From: Mucilaginibacter galii
Lineage (GTDB): Bacteria > Bacteroidota > Bacteroidia > Sphingobacteriales > Sphingobacteriaceae
Assembly (NCBI RefSeq): GCF_014635825.1
Contig: NZ_BMDO01000018.1
Span: 1-44,038 of the forward strand
Direction: 5' to 3'
DNA length: 44,038 nucleotides
Below the pieces are notes generated by a model, which worked only from the letters and a program-made list of their open reading frames with translations, did not search any database and was not told the DNA's origin. Position numbers and translations under genes: made by a program. Below, piece by piece: positions 18,373-28,041 of this stretch (position 1 is its first letter; each line of letters opens with the position of its first letter).

Positions 18373-19851
18373 ATGAATATAAAAGTGAAATTTTCGGTGG
18401 TACTGTTGCTTATTACGCTGTGCGGAACATCGTGTAATAAGTACCTGTCGCTCGAGCCGCAGGACGGCATCATCAGGCAAAACTTCTGGAAAACCAAGGA
18501 GCAGTTGAAAGCCGCCGTAAATGGCTGCTACGCCTCTTTGCTGGCCGACCCATTGGTGGAGAACCTGTTTTTATGGGGCGAACTCCGCGGCGATATGCTA
18601 TCGGCCGGTACGGGTGTTCGTAATAACGAACTCAATGTTATTAACGTCAACATTACTTCAACCAATACCATAACCGATTGGTCGGTTATTTATAAGACCA
18701 TTAACAACTGTAACACTGTTATAGATTTCGGTCCCGACGTATTAAAGTCTGACAATACATTAACCCAAAGCGTTCTAAACGGTTACCTGGGCGAGGCCTA
18801 TGCGCTACGTGCCTTGATGTATTTTTACCTGGCCCGTAGTTTTGGTGATGTACCTTTGAAGCTGAAATCGACCACCAGCGACGATGATAACCTACAGATC
18901 GCTAAAAGCACCCAGCAGCAGGTTTTTGCGCAAATAGTAGCTGACCTAAAACAGGCCGAGCAGTTTGCGGTGACCACCTATGGCGACCGCAATAACGATA
19001 AAGGCCGCATTACCCGCTACACCGTTAATGCCATTTTAGCCGATGTTTACCTGTGGCTGAACGATTATGACAACTGTATCAAAGCTTGCGATTATATCAT
19101 TAATTCCAACCAGTTCACCCTGGTTCCGGGCGATAGCAACTGGTTCTCTACCGTGTTTTTCCAGGGCAACTCGGTAGAAAGTATTTTTGAGGTTCAGTTT
19201 AACCAAATTAAAACCAACCCTTTTTACAACATGCTGGCTATACCAAGCAAGCGCTTTAAGGCAGCGTTGAAGGTCGGTCCCGAACTCTACACCATTGATA
19301 ATTTAGACATCACCAATATAGATATTCGTGGCGATGGAGCTTCGGTGAAATTTAATGATGGCAGCATTTACAAGTACCAGGGTATTAACTCAGGTTCTAC
19401 CCGTACTTCGGCGACATCGTTTGCGCATTGGTTCGTATACCGCTACTCCGATATTTTGCTGATGAAAGCTGAAGCGTTAAACCAGCAGGGCAATGGTCAG
19501 GGTGCTTTGGATATTATTCAAACCATCAGGTTGCGTGCTAACGCTTTGCCGGGTTCCGAACGTATTTTACAGCCCAGCGATAAAAGCGGCATCACCGATT
19601 ACCTGCTTGATGAACGTGCCCGAGAGTTTGCCTTTGAAGGCAAGCGCTGGTACGACCTGCTGCGCAATGCCCGCCGCGATAATTATGCCCGCTTAGACCT
19701 ACTGCTAAACGTGGTAGCCACCACCGCAGCAGCCGAAAATCAGCAGGCAGCTATTGTGAAGTTACGCGATACACGCAGTCATTACTTCCCCATATACTTA
19801 TACGAACTGCAAACCAATAAGGCATTGGTTCAAAATCCTTTTTATCAATAA
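18373..19851 (+). CDS. SusD/RagB-type surface glycan-binding lipoprotein 1
   Basis: A 492-residue SusD-family lipoprotein that caps the SusC barrel and binds glycan at the cell surface. The signal sequence ends in CGTSC (Cys21) followed by NKYLSLEPQDG, a typical SusD N-terminus. The alpha-helical TPR-like SusD fold is suggested by GEAYALRALMYFYLARSFGDVP at about residues 136-157 and by the C-terminal block YLLDERAREFAFEGKRWYDLLR, both diagnostic of the family (positions given, full words split between conserved residues). It lies 21 nt after SusC 1 and 21 nt before the next FAS1 lipoprotein, indicating one transcript. Confidence 0.95.
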   Translation: MNIKVKFSVVLLLITLCGTSCNKYLSLEPQDGIIRQNFWKTKEQLKAAVNGCYASLLADPLVENLFLWGELRGDMLSAGTGVRNNELNVINVNITSTNTITDWSVIYKTINNCNTVIDFGPDVLKSDNTLTQSVLNGYLGEAYALRALMYFYLARSFGDVPLKLKSTTSDDDNLQIAKSTQQQVFAQIVADLKQAEQFAVTTYGDRNNDKGRITRYTVNAILADVYLWLNDYDNCIKACDYIINSNQFTLVPGDSNWFSTVFFQGNSVESIFEVQFNQIKTNPFYNMLAIPSKRFKAALKVGPELYTIDNLDITNIDIRGDGASVKFNDGSIYKYQGINSGSTRTSATSFAHWFVYRYSDILLMKAEALNQQGNGQGALDIIQTIRLRANALPGSERILQPSDKSGITDYLLDERAREFAFEGKRWYDLLRNARRDNYARLDLLLNVVATTAAAENQQAAIVKLRDTRSHYFPIYLYELQTNKALVQNPFYQ

Positions 19852-19872
19852 GTACTACTAAAATAAGTGTTT

Positions 19873-21627
19873 ATGAAAACATTAAAATTTATCAAGTGGC
19901 TTACTTCCATATCATTCATGGTGGTGTTGGTAGCAGCATTGGCAGGCTGTAAGCGGGAAGAGTTTGCCGTTAATACCACTACCGATGTAAACATAGTAGG
20001 GTATTTGAACAATAATGCTCAAAGTTTCTCCCTGTTGTCTAAGATCTTACAAATCACGGGCAGCGATAACTCTTTGAACGGTTATGGCACTTATACCTTG
20101 TTTGCACCTAATAATGATGCGATAACAAAGTACCTGGCCGAATTGGGTAAAACCTCGGTAGAGCAGGTCCCCGTAAATGATTTAAAAGACCTGGTGAAAT
20201 TTCACCTCATCAGGGATACCATTACGTCTGACAAGTTTACCGATGGCAAGCTGCGCACGGTGAATATGTACGGGCAGTCTATTTTAACGGGTGCGCAAAA
20301 CATTGGCGGCGTCACCACGCTCACCATCAATCGCCAGGCCACGTTGCTAAAAGCCGATATACGTACCGGGAACGGTATTATTCACATTATTGACCGTGTA
20401 TTGAAACCGGCCAAACTTACGCTGGCGCAAGCCTTGGAGCAAAACCCGGCTTACGCCATCTTTACCGAGGCACTAAAAGCTACCAAGCTATATGACAGCC
20501 TGAACGTGCTGCCTGCTAACAACCCCGATACCACAAAGCGTTTCCTGACCGTACTGGCCGAATCGGATGCCGTGTTAAAGGCGGCCGGCATCAATTCGTT
20601 CGCGCAATTGAAAGCCAAGTATTCTAATACCGGCAATCCGCTGTTGGTAAATGATAGTTTGCATTTGTTCATGAACTACCACATTTTACCGGGGTTAAAG
20701 TATTTGCCTGATATTTTTAATGCTTCATCGCACACCACGCAGTCGCCGCTTGATGTGGTTACTTCCAAACTGATTAATCAAACTATCCTCATCAACGATG
20801 ATACCTTCAACGGTATACACGAAGTAGGCGCACGTATTGACCGTGCCAGCAGCGACAATACCATGGCCAACGGCGTACTGCATTTCATGGCCGATCATTA
20901 TGCCATTAAAGTGCGTTTCCCTATACCGGTGTATTGGGAAGTAACCGACCAGCCTGAGTTTAAAAAGTTAAACGGCATTTACCGGGTAACCAATAAAAGC
21001 AGCCCTAACTACGCCAACGGCGATTTGCAGGATATTACCTGGCAAACCGGATCGGTAAGCTATAAGGTAGCACCGGAGGCACGTCAGTTTTATGTATATA
21101 ATAACGATTACCTGTTTGTAGCCGCTTTAAGAACAGCAGCTACTGCCAATAGCTTTATAGAGCTGAAAACACCATTACTGGTAAAAGGGCGCTACAAGGT
21201 TTGGGTAAGTTTTATAAGACGTGGTGGTGGCAAAGGTGTATCCGTGTTGTTTGATGGTCAGCCATTATCGAGGGTGTTAAACTTAACTGAAAGCTTGCCA
21301 TCGCAGGTGTTGGTAGGCGATAAGTGGACTTATCCCGCAGGTACCAGCCCCGAGTCTTTAGAAGCTTTGGGTAAGAAAATCACCTTCGGCGGCAAAGTGC
21401 CTTACTACAACAATCCGGCGCAAACCATTGATTATTATAAAGACAGTTATGCCTTACTGGCGGGTACAATAGATGTGCAGAAAACCGACCGTCACTTCAT
21501 CAGGTTTCAGGCCGTGGCCGATGCCTCGGGCGATGTACAGTTCGATATGATTCATTTTATTCCTGAAAACCAGGATCAGTTGTATCCGAAGTTTAATCCC
21601 GACGGCTCTATAGTTCAAAAGCCATAA
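19873..21627 (+). CDS. FAS1 lipoprotein 2 with C-terminal beta-sandwich
   Basis: A 584-residue lipoprotein; ATG 19873 is preferred over an in-frame GTG two codons earlier. The lipobox ALAGC gives Cys26, followed by KREEF, a charged motif suitable for surface export. FAS1 unit one spans about 35-180 (TYTLFAPNNDAI, NGIIHIIDRVLKP). A second, more degenerate unit spans about 185-350 (FLTVLAESDAVL, NGVLHFMADHY). From about 360 to the end there is a non-FAS1 region rich in beta strands, with KGRYKVWVSFIRRGG, SVLFDGQPL and a closing VQFDMIHFIPE, which looks like a carbohydrate-binding type beta-sandwich. It follows SusD directly, the place where SusE/SusF glycan-binding proteins usually sit. Ligand binding is inferred, not shown. 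Confidence 0.8.
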   Translation: MKTLKFIKWLTSISFMVVLVAALAGCKREEFAVNTTTDVNIVGYLNNNAQSFSLLSKILQITGSDNSLNGYGTYTLFAPNNDAITKYLAELGKTSVEQVPVNDLKDLVKFHLIRDTITSDKFTDGKLRTVNMYGQSILTGAQNIGGVTTLTINRQATLLKADIRTGNGIIHIIDRVLKPAKLTLAQALEQNPAYAIFTEALKATKLYDSLNVLPANNPDTTKRFLTVLAESDAVLKAAGINSFAQLKAKYSNTGNPLLVNDSLHLFMNYHILPGLKYLPDIFNASSHTTQSPLDVVTSKLINQTILINDDTFNGIHEVGARIDRASSDNTMANGVLHFMADHYAIKVRFPIPVYWEVTDQPEFKKLNGIYRVTNKSSPNYANGDLQDITWQTGSVSYKVAPEARQFYVYNNDYLFVAALRTAATANSFIELKTPLLVKGRYKVWVSFIRRGGGKGVSVLFDGQPLSRVLNLTESLPSQVLVGDKWTYPAGTSPESLEALGKKITFGGKVPYYNNPAQTIDYYKDSYALLAGTIDVQKTDRHFIRFQAVADASGDVQFDMIHFIPENQDQLYPKFNPDGSIVQKP

Positions 21628-21648
21628 TTAGCATTGATTTAATACAGC

Positions 21649-23079
21649 ATGATAAAAAGATATAGTATTTGGTTCGTAGTATTCGTTTGCTTGCTTGCAG
21701 CCTTAACGGGTTGCAGCAAGTACAATGATAAAACCGGCCCTACCGATGCAGCGCTGGGGCAAACGCTTGCGCAGTTAATTGCCGAAACGCCCAACCTGAG
21801 TAAGTTTAACGAGTACCTGGTAAAAACCGGGTATGATAAAGTACTTGCCTCCTCAAAAATGTATACGGTTTGGGCACCCGATAATCAAACCCTACAGGGG
21901 CTCGATCAGTCGCTGGTAAGCGATACTGCCCGTTTACGCCAGTATGTGGGTAATCATTTGGTCAACCTGGCCTATTATACCAATTCGCCCAGTCCCGAGT
22001 TGCGTATCAGGACCTTAAATGGCAAGTACATTAAATTTACGAAAACCCAGTTTGAGAACGCCGACATAACCCAGGGCAATAAGTTTGTAAGCAATGGCGT
22101 GCTGCACATCATCAATAAAGTGGTATTGCCTAAGCTGAATGTGTGGGAATATGTAAATGCTACTGCCTTCAAGCAAAAAACTTACATGCAAAGTCTTGAT
22201 TACACTGCCATTGACTCAACCAAGGCCGAACAAACCGGTATAGACCCAGTAACCGGCAAGCCCGTTTACAAACCCGGCACTGGTTTAATTACAAGAAATT
22301 ATTTGTACGACCGCGTAGGCGACCTGCGTAACGAGCAGCAGGAGTATACCTTTATTTTACTGACCGATGCTGCCATAGATGCCGAACGTTCTAAAATAAA
22401 CCCATACGTACAAACCACCAACAGCGCCGAAACCGAGGTATTGAGTTCGCTGCATGTGATTAAAGACTTGGTAATTAAAGGAGCTTACACACAAGATAAT
22501 CTTCCGGCCGAACTCATTTCTGCCGACGGCGTGAAAGTGCCCATTAACAAAAATGCCATCTTAGAAACCCATGTAACCAGCAACGGCATTGTTTACGTTA
22601 TGAGCCAGGCCGATGTGAAATTGGTGGATAAGATACGGCCCATTAAACGGGAGGGCGAAACGCCTGACGGTTTTAGCCGCACCGATAAATCGGGCAATAT
22701 AGCCTACCGCTTGCGCGTAAACCCAAACACCGGTCAGCAGTATAACGATATCTATATTTTTAACCATAAAATACCACTGTTTAACGTGCGCTACCGCATT
22801 GCCGAACTGTACAATGTGAAGTACAAGGTTTATTGGGTGGCACCTAACGATGTGCAAACCCTCACCTTTAAGCAGCGCTTTGCCGTAAACGATCCGCTTT
22901 CGGCCACTTTTGCCGAAACACAGGTTGACCTCAAAAACTACAACCAGATTTTTGTGGGCGATTATGTTCCTGCCAAGTTTGGAGGCGTAACCGCCTATGT
23001 GGTGGCTGCCAATAACGGGACCGACGGAACCAACTCCATCAATATAGATTATTTTACAATGGTGCCGCAGTTGCCCTGA
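21649..23079 (+). CDS. FAS1 lipoprotein 3 with C-terminal beta-sandwich
   Basis: A 476-residue lipoprotein with lipobox ALTGC (Cys22) followed by SKYNDK. FAS1 unit one is at about 35-168 (MYTVWAPDNQTL, NGVLHIINKVVLP). A second degenerate unit is at about 170-325 (YTFILLTDAAID, SNGIVYVMSQADV). The final 130 residues form a beta-rich region with YNVKYKVYWVAPN and a closing NIDYFTMVPQLP, a pattern that echoes the end of the preceding lipoprotein (YKVW...FDMIHFIP). The two may be diverged paralogues. It starts 21 nt after FAS1 lipoprotein 2 and 37 nt before SusC 2. No catalytic motif is seen. Confidence 0.8.
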   Translation: MIKRYSIWFVVFVCLLAALTGCSKYNDKTGPTDAALGQTLAQLIAETPNLSKFNEYLVKTGYDKVLASSKMYTVWAPDNQTLQGLDQSLVSDTARLRQYVGNHLVNLAYYTNSPSPELRIRTLNGKYIKFTKTQFENADITQGNKFVSNGVLHIINKVVLPKLNVWEYVNATAFKQKTYMQSLDYTAIDSTKAEQTGIDPVTGKPVYKPGTGLITRNYLYDRVGDLRNEQQEYTFILLTDAAIDAERSKINPYVQTTNSAETEVLSSLHVIKDLVIKGAYTQDNLPAELISADGVKVPINKNAILETHVTSNGIVYVMSQADVKLVDKIRPIKREGETPDGFSRTDKSGNIAYRLRVNPNTGQQYNDIYIFNHKIPLFNVRYRIAELYNVKYKVYWVAPNDVQTLTFKQRFAVNDPLSATFAETQVDLKNYNQIFVGDYVPAKFGGVTAYVVAANNGTDGTNSINIDYFTMVPQLP

Positions 23080-23116
23080 TTATTAACGTGATGAAGCTTA
23101 TATACAATTCATAAAC

Positions 23117-26100
23117 ATGCGCATATTTACCCCAATTTCTATCATGGCTATGTGCGGAACCCTGAGTTTTGGTACGGCAGCGTATGCCCAGCAAAACATG
23201 ACCCGCGATTCTGCCAGAGCCGAAACTACCATAAAGAACGGTTTCCGGGTAACCGGCCGCATTACCGATGCCAGTACAAAAAAGCCGGTATCGGGTGTTA
23301 ACGTGGTGGTGCAGGATGTGGCTGCTGCCATTACCGATGATAAGGGTGGTTTCATAATCACCGTACCCTCGCGCACCAGTGTATTGCAAATATCGGGTCA
23401 GGGTTACCAGTATAAAGAAGTGGCGGTTAACAACCGGTCCGAAGTCAACGTTTCGCTTTACGAAGATGGCTTCAACTCTGTTTACGATTTAGTGACCTTG
23501 CCCTTCACGCAATCAAGCAAAGCGCAGATCAATTACTCCGTGGCTTCGGTAAATACCGAAGGTGGCTGGACCCGCCCTAAAGAAACTCCTGACAATTTTT
23601 TGCAGGGACAGGTAAGCGGGCTCAATGTGGTTCGCCGTTCGGGTACGCCCGGAGTAGGAGCAGAGGTGTTTTTACATGGCTTCAACTCGCTTAACGCCAG
23701 TAATCAACCCTTATATGTAGTGGATGGAATGATATACGATGCCCGCAGTTATGGCAGCTCCATTATCAGCAGCCATGTAACTAACACGCTGGCTAACATT
23801 GATATTAAAGACATTGATAACATCACCGTGATTAAAGACGGTGCCTCTTTTTACGGTAGCCGCGGTGCCAATGGCGTAATTCTTATCAATACCTCACATG
23901 CCAAAGAGTTGAGTACACGTATAGATTTTGCAGCCTATGGCGGCGTTAACATGACGCCTAAAAACATCCCGGTATTAAACAGTAACGATTACCGCCTTTA
24001 CCTGTCAGATGTGCTTCGCACTTCGGGACTTACCGATGCGCAGATCCAGGCTAAGCCTTATATGAATGATAATCCTACATCTAACCCGGCCTATTACCAG
24101 TACCATAACAATACCGACTGGCAGAAAGAAGTGTTTAACAAAAGCTACAGCCAAAATTACTTTTTAAAAGTAACCGGCGGCGATAACATTGCCAAGTATG
24201 CTTTATCGGTAGGGTACCTTAAAAGCAATGGTATTATTGACAGCACCAACCTGCAACGTTATAACACCCGCTTTAACGCCGATTTGAATTTAACTAAAAA
24301 GCTAACTGCCAACACGAATCTTTCGTTCTCTTCTTCAGAGCAAACGCTTAGAGATCAGGGTATCAGCGCAGCCAACCCCATGTTAATTGGCTTAGTGAAG
24401 GCGCCATTTTTAGCGGTGAACCAAATTTCGGAAACCGGCGTACAATCGCCCAACCTGGCCGATGTAGATATTTTTAACGTGAGCAACCCGGTAGCGCTCA
24501 TTAATAATGCACAGCAAACCAATAAATACTACCGTTTCTTTGGTTCGGTGAAATTCAACTACCAGTTTAATAACCGTCATAGCATCAGCTCATTAACCGG
24601 TTTAGTATATGATAAGGTGAGAGAGAATACCTTTATCCCGCGTTTGGGCGTAGCACCCGATACGTTGCGAAATGCAGTGGCTTACAGCCGCCTGGGAGCA
24701 TCAATTCAGCGCTATAATTCATTCTATAACGATACCTACTATACCTACAAACGGTCGTTTACCGGTGAGCACGATTTGCAGGTAAACGTTGGTTTTCGTT
24801 ACCACGACAGCGAAAGTGAGCAGGATTACGCACAGGGATTCAACTCGCCCACCGATGATTTTGTAACTATTGGCAATGGTGTAAGCAACCTGCGCCGCCT
24901 AATCGGCGATTACGGGCACTGGAAATGGTTAAACACTTATGCAGCTGCTAATTACAGTTTCAGGCACAAGTACTTCCTCTCGGCAAACCTATCTGCCGAT
25001 GGTTCTTCACGCTTTGGGAAAGATATTCCTAATGCGTTGAATATAGCAGGCAACAAGTACGCCGTATTGCCATCGGTTTCAGCCGGATGGCTGGTTTCCT
25101 CAGAAGAGTTTCTTTCTAATATACGCGCTATAGACATGCTTAAAATACGCGCCAGCTATGGTTTAACCGGTAATGATGATATTGGCAACTTTAGTACACG
25201 TTCTTATTACGTATCGCAAAACTTGCTGGGCTCGCAAGGGCTGGTAGTAGGCAACATTGCCAACTCGCAATTACAGTGGGAGCTAAGCAAAAAAGCAAAC
25301 ATAGGCATTGATGTAGCTTTGTTTAACGAGCGTGTAACTTTCAGCATTGATGCTTACCACAACGTTACTTCTAAAATGATCACGTTCGATCCGGTTAGCA
25401 GTGCCGCCGGTATGCGTTATGTAATTGCCAACAGCGGTGCCATGCGTACAAACGGGATAGATTTTAGCCTGAACAGCCGTATTGTGAATAGTGCTGTGAA
25501 GTTTGATGTGGGCGTTAACCTGTCAACCTACAGTAATCGCATTACCGCTTTACCTGCCGATAATCAGATTACTAATTACGGCGGGGCAACAGTTATTACC
25601 AAAGTTGGCCAATCGGCCGCTATATTTTACGGTTATCAAACCAATGGCGTGTACACGTCTAACGCAGAGGCTGCCGGAGCCAACCTAAACATCCGCGGGA
25701 CAGATGGTAGCCTTATCCCATTCAGGGGTGGAGATGTTCGCTTTGTTGATACCAACAAAGATGGTGTGATTGATGATAACGACCGGGTGAACATTGGTAA
25801 CCCAAACCCCGATTTGGTGGGTAGCTTTAACGGAAGGCTAGCCTATAAAAATATATCGTTGAATGCCTTGTTTACCTTTAGTAGTGGCAACCAGTTATAC
25901 AATCGTCCGCGCAATATACTGGAGTCTATGTCATCGCCGGCCAACCAGTTTGGCAACGTGGTAAACAGGTGGAGGTTTGACGGCCAGGTAACCGACGTGC
26001 CGAGGGCAGCCTACGGCGACCCAATGGGTAACGCCCGTTTCTCAGACCGTTTTATTGAAGATGGTTCGTACCTGCGTTTAAGAACACTTTCTATCAGTTA

Positions 26101-26296
26101 CAACTTACCGGTAAAACCAAAGGCATTGAAATATGCCACCATTTATTTAACGGCCGATAACCTGTTCACTTTCACAAAATACCTGGGTTACGACCCGGAG
26201 TTTAGCGCAACAGGTAGTCCGCTAACACAAGGTATTGACACGGCTTTGGAGCCACAGTTCAGATCGGCACAGTTGGGTGTGCGTATTGGTTTATAA
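23117..26296 (+). CDS. SusC/RagA-type TonB-dependent outer-membrane transporter 2
   Basis: A 1059-residue SusC-family transporter, the second in the operon. It has a signal peptide to about residue 24 (AAYAQQ), a carboxypeptidase-regulatory-like domain at about 42-112 (GRITDASTKKPVSGVNVVV), then a plug at about 140-260. The plug carries DNFLQGQVSGLNVVRRSGTP and the signature DNITVIKDGASFYGSRGANG. A beta-barrel runs to the C-terminal QLGVRIGL. The region just before the plug is unlike that in SusC 1, and the plug signature differs (GASFYG against AAATAVWG), so this is a distinct lineage and not a recent duplicate. It is paired with SusD 2, which begins 15 nt downstream. Confidence 0.93.
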   Translation: MRIFTPISIMAMCGTLSFGTAAYAQQNMTRDSARAETTIKNGFRVTGRITDASTKKPVSGVNVVVQDVAAAITDDKGGFIITVPSRTSVLQISGQGYQYKEVAVNNRSEVNVSLYEDGFNSVYDLVTLPFTQSSKAQINYSVASVNTEGGWTRPKETPDNFLQGQVSGLNVVRRSGTPGVGAEVFLHGFNSLNASNQPLYVVDGMIYDARSYGSSIISSHVTNTLANIDIKDIDNITVIKDGASFYGSRGANGVILINTSHAKELSTRIDFAAYGGVNMTPKNIPVLNSNDYRLYLSDVLRTSGLTDAQIQAKPYMNDNPTSNPAYYQYHNNTDWQKEVFNKSYSQNYFLKVTGGDNIAKYALSVGYLKSNGIIDSTNLQRYNTRFNADLNLTKKLTANTNLSFSSSEQTLRDQGISAANPMLIGLVKAPFLAVNQISETGVQSPNLADVDIFNVSNPVALINNAQQTNKYYRFFGSVKFNYQFNNRHSISSLTGLVYDKVRENTFIPRLGVAPDTLRNAVAYSRLGASIQRYNSFYNDTYYTYKRSFTGEHDLQVNVGFRYHDSESEQDYAQGFNSPTDDFVTIGNGVSNLRRLIGDYGHWKWLNTYAAANYSFRHKYFLSANLSADGSSRFGKDIPNALNIAGNKYAVLPSVSAGWLVSSEEFLSNIRAIDMLKIRASYGLTGNDDIGNFSTRSYYVSQNLLGSQGLVVGNIANSQLQWELSKKANIGIDVALFNERVTFSIDAYHNVTSKMITFDPVSSAAGMRYVIANSGAMRTNGIDFSLNSRIVNSAVKFDVGVNLSTYSNRITALPADNQITNYGGATVITKVGQSAAIFYGYQTNGVYTSNAEAAGANLNIRGTDGSLIPFRGGDVRFVDTNKDGVIDDNDRVNIGNPNPDLVGSFNGRLAYKNISLNALFTFSSGNQLYNRPRNILESMSSPANQFGNVVNRWRFDGQVTDVPRAAYGDPMGNARFSDRFIEDGSYLRLRTLSISYNLPVKPKALKYATIYLTADNLFTFTKYLGYDPEFSATGSPLTQGIDTALEPQFRSAQLGVRIGL

Positions 26297-26311
26297 TAAT
26301 TGCAGAACAAC

Positions 26312-28003
26312 ATGAAATTTAAAATATCACCTGTTATAAAAACTGCTGCACTGGCTGTATTGCTATCCGGCTCGTTCTCGTGCAAAAATATGTACGATGT
26401 TGAGCCTCAAAATCAGGTAGAGTACAAAAACGTTTATCAGAATATATATGATGCGAATGCTGCGGTCATGGGCATTTATGGTAAGCTGTTAGGCCTCGCC
26501 CAGCAGTACGAAATTATGAACGAACTGCGTGCCGACCTGATGGAGGTAACGCCCAACGCCGGTGCCGAATTACAGCAGATCAACACGCACAACGTGCAGG
26601 CAGGCAATTCATTTGCCGATCCGCAGCCTTTTTACGCCGTTATATTGAATTGTAACGACGTGATGAAGAACCTGAAGATCATGTACGATACCCAAAAGCT
26701 AACCGCCAATGACTTTAACCAGCGTTGGAGCGATGTAGCTGCCCTACGTTCCTGGTTATACTTCCAGTTAGGCCTGCATTTTGGAGAAGTACCTTACGTA
26801 ACCGAAAGCCTGACCAATGCTGCCGATGTAAGGGATGCCAGTAAATATCCGCGTTTAACGCTTGATGCATTGGTAAAAACGCTGATTACTTTTATGGAAG
26901 CACTGCCTTTTAAAGACCCTTACCCGGCAGCAAATTCATTAGTTACCCAAATAGATGGCTACCCCTCTAAAATTTTCTTCATCAACAAAAACTGTCTCCT
27001 GGGCGATTTGTACCTGTGGAACAATGACTACCATAATGCCGCGGTAGTTTACAAGCGTGTATTGGAAACCTCGACGCCGGTTGGGCCAAGCGATAGTTAC
27101 AATTACTTTAATACCTACACGCTAAATAGCGGTACCGATAATGACGCCGTTACAGTAAGTAATTGGCAGGCATTATTCTCACGCTCGCCACAAGACCGCG
27201 AGTACCAAACCGAGTGGATCTGGTCTATGGTATTTGATAAGGCATTTACGCCAGAGAATCCATTTGTGAACCTGTTTGCCAATTCGGGAGGTAGCTATTT
27301 GGTTAAACCCTCGCAAACTGCCATAGACAACTGGAACGCGCAAGCGCAGAATGATGGCACGCCTTTCGATTATAGAGGGCCAAATACCTCCTACAAGATC
27401 ATTAACGGCCAACCGGTAATTGTGAAGTTTTTGTATAATTACTTAAACACGTCCACCGGCCTGCCTATCAATCTCCTCGAAAAAAGCGGTAAATGGTTTT
27501 TGTATCGCACCGCAACCCTGCACCTGCGTTATGCTGAAGCTGCCAACCGCGACGGGCAAACCAAAATTGCCTGGGCGCTGGTAAACGCTGGTATAAAAAG
27601 CGCTTATGATGACCTTAACCAACCCGACCCAACGTTGCGCAGAATTACCCTACAACCCACACCTTACGATTTTGATGCCCGCAAACTGGATGCACCCTCT
27701 ATTAGAGGAAAGTATCACCGTAACCTGGGCATCCGCGCTAGGGTAGGCACCACCTTGTTGCCGGTAACTTTCCAACAAGACATGCTGGGTATGGAAAACA
27801 AGATCATAGATGAGGCCGCGCTGGAACTGGCCTTTGAAGGTAACCGCTGGCAAGACCTCATGCGTATTGCCAACCGCCGCAACGACCCTGCATTTTTGGC
27901 TGATAAGGTTTATAACAAACTCCTGAAAGATGGCAATCCGGCAGCGGCAACCGTCCGCGCAAAGCTCATGAACAAGGCCAATTGGTTTCTGCCATTCAAA
28001 TAG
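26312..28003 (+). CDS. SusD/RagB-type surface glycan-binding lipoprotein 2
   Basis: A 563-residue SusD-family lipoprotein, longer than SusD 1. ATG 26312 was chosen over an in-frame TTG four codons earlier. The signal ends SGSFSC (Cys24), followed by KNMYDVEPQNQVEY. Family marks are the helix with ALRSWLYFQLGLHFGEVPYV and the C-terminal ALELAFEGNRWQDLMRIANR. It binds the glycan delivered to SusC 2. It ends 38 nt before the pectate lyase and belongs to the same run of genes. The extra length compared with SusD 1 suggests additional surface loops and a different oligosaccharide size or type. Confidence 0.92.
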   Translation: MKFKISPVIKTAALAVLLSGSFSCKNMYDVEPQNQVEYKNVYQNIYDANAAVMGIYGKLLGLAQQYEIMNELRADLMEVTPNAGAELQQINTHNVQAGNSFADPQPFYAVILNCNDVMKNLKIMYDTQKLTANDFNQRWSDVAALRSWLYFQLGLHFGEVPYVTESLTNAADVRDASKYPRLTLDALVKTLITFMEALPFKDPYPAANSLVTQIDGYPSKIFFINKNCLLGDLYLWNNDYHNAAVVYKRVLETSTPVGPSDSYNYFNTYTLNSGTDNDAVTVSNWQALFSRSPQDREYQTEWIWSMVFDKAFTPENPFVNLFANSGGSYLVKPSQTAIDNWNAQAQNDGTPFDYRGPNTSYKIINGQPVIVKFLYNYLNTSTGLPINLLEKSGKWFLYRTATLHLRYAEAANRDGQTKIAWALVNAGIKSAYDDLNQPDPTLRRITLQPTPYDFDARKLDAPSIRGKYHRNLGIRARVGTTLLPVTFQQDMLGMENKIIDEAALELAFEGNRWQDLMRIANRRNDPAFLADKVYNKLLKDGNPAAATVRAKLMNKANWFLPFK

Positions 28004-28041
28004 TAAGAAAACCTATTTTAATAAGGATTTTATCAATAAAT

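Noticed and set aside
28004..28041. Upstream in-frame start for the pectate lyase overlapping SusD 2
   Set aside because: ATG 28042 gives a proper signal peptide and avoids overlap; the extension is not a plausible leader.
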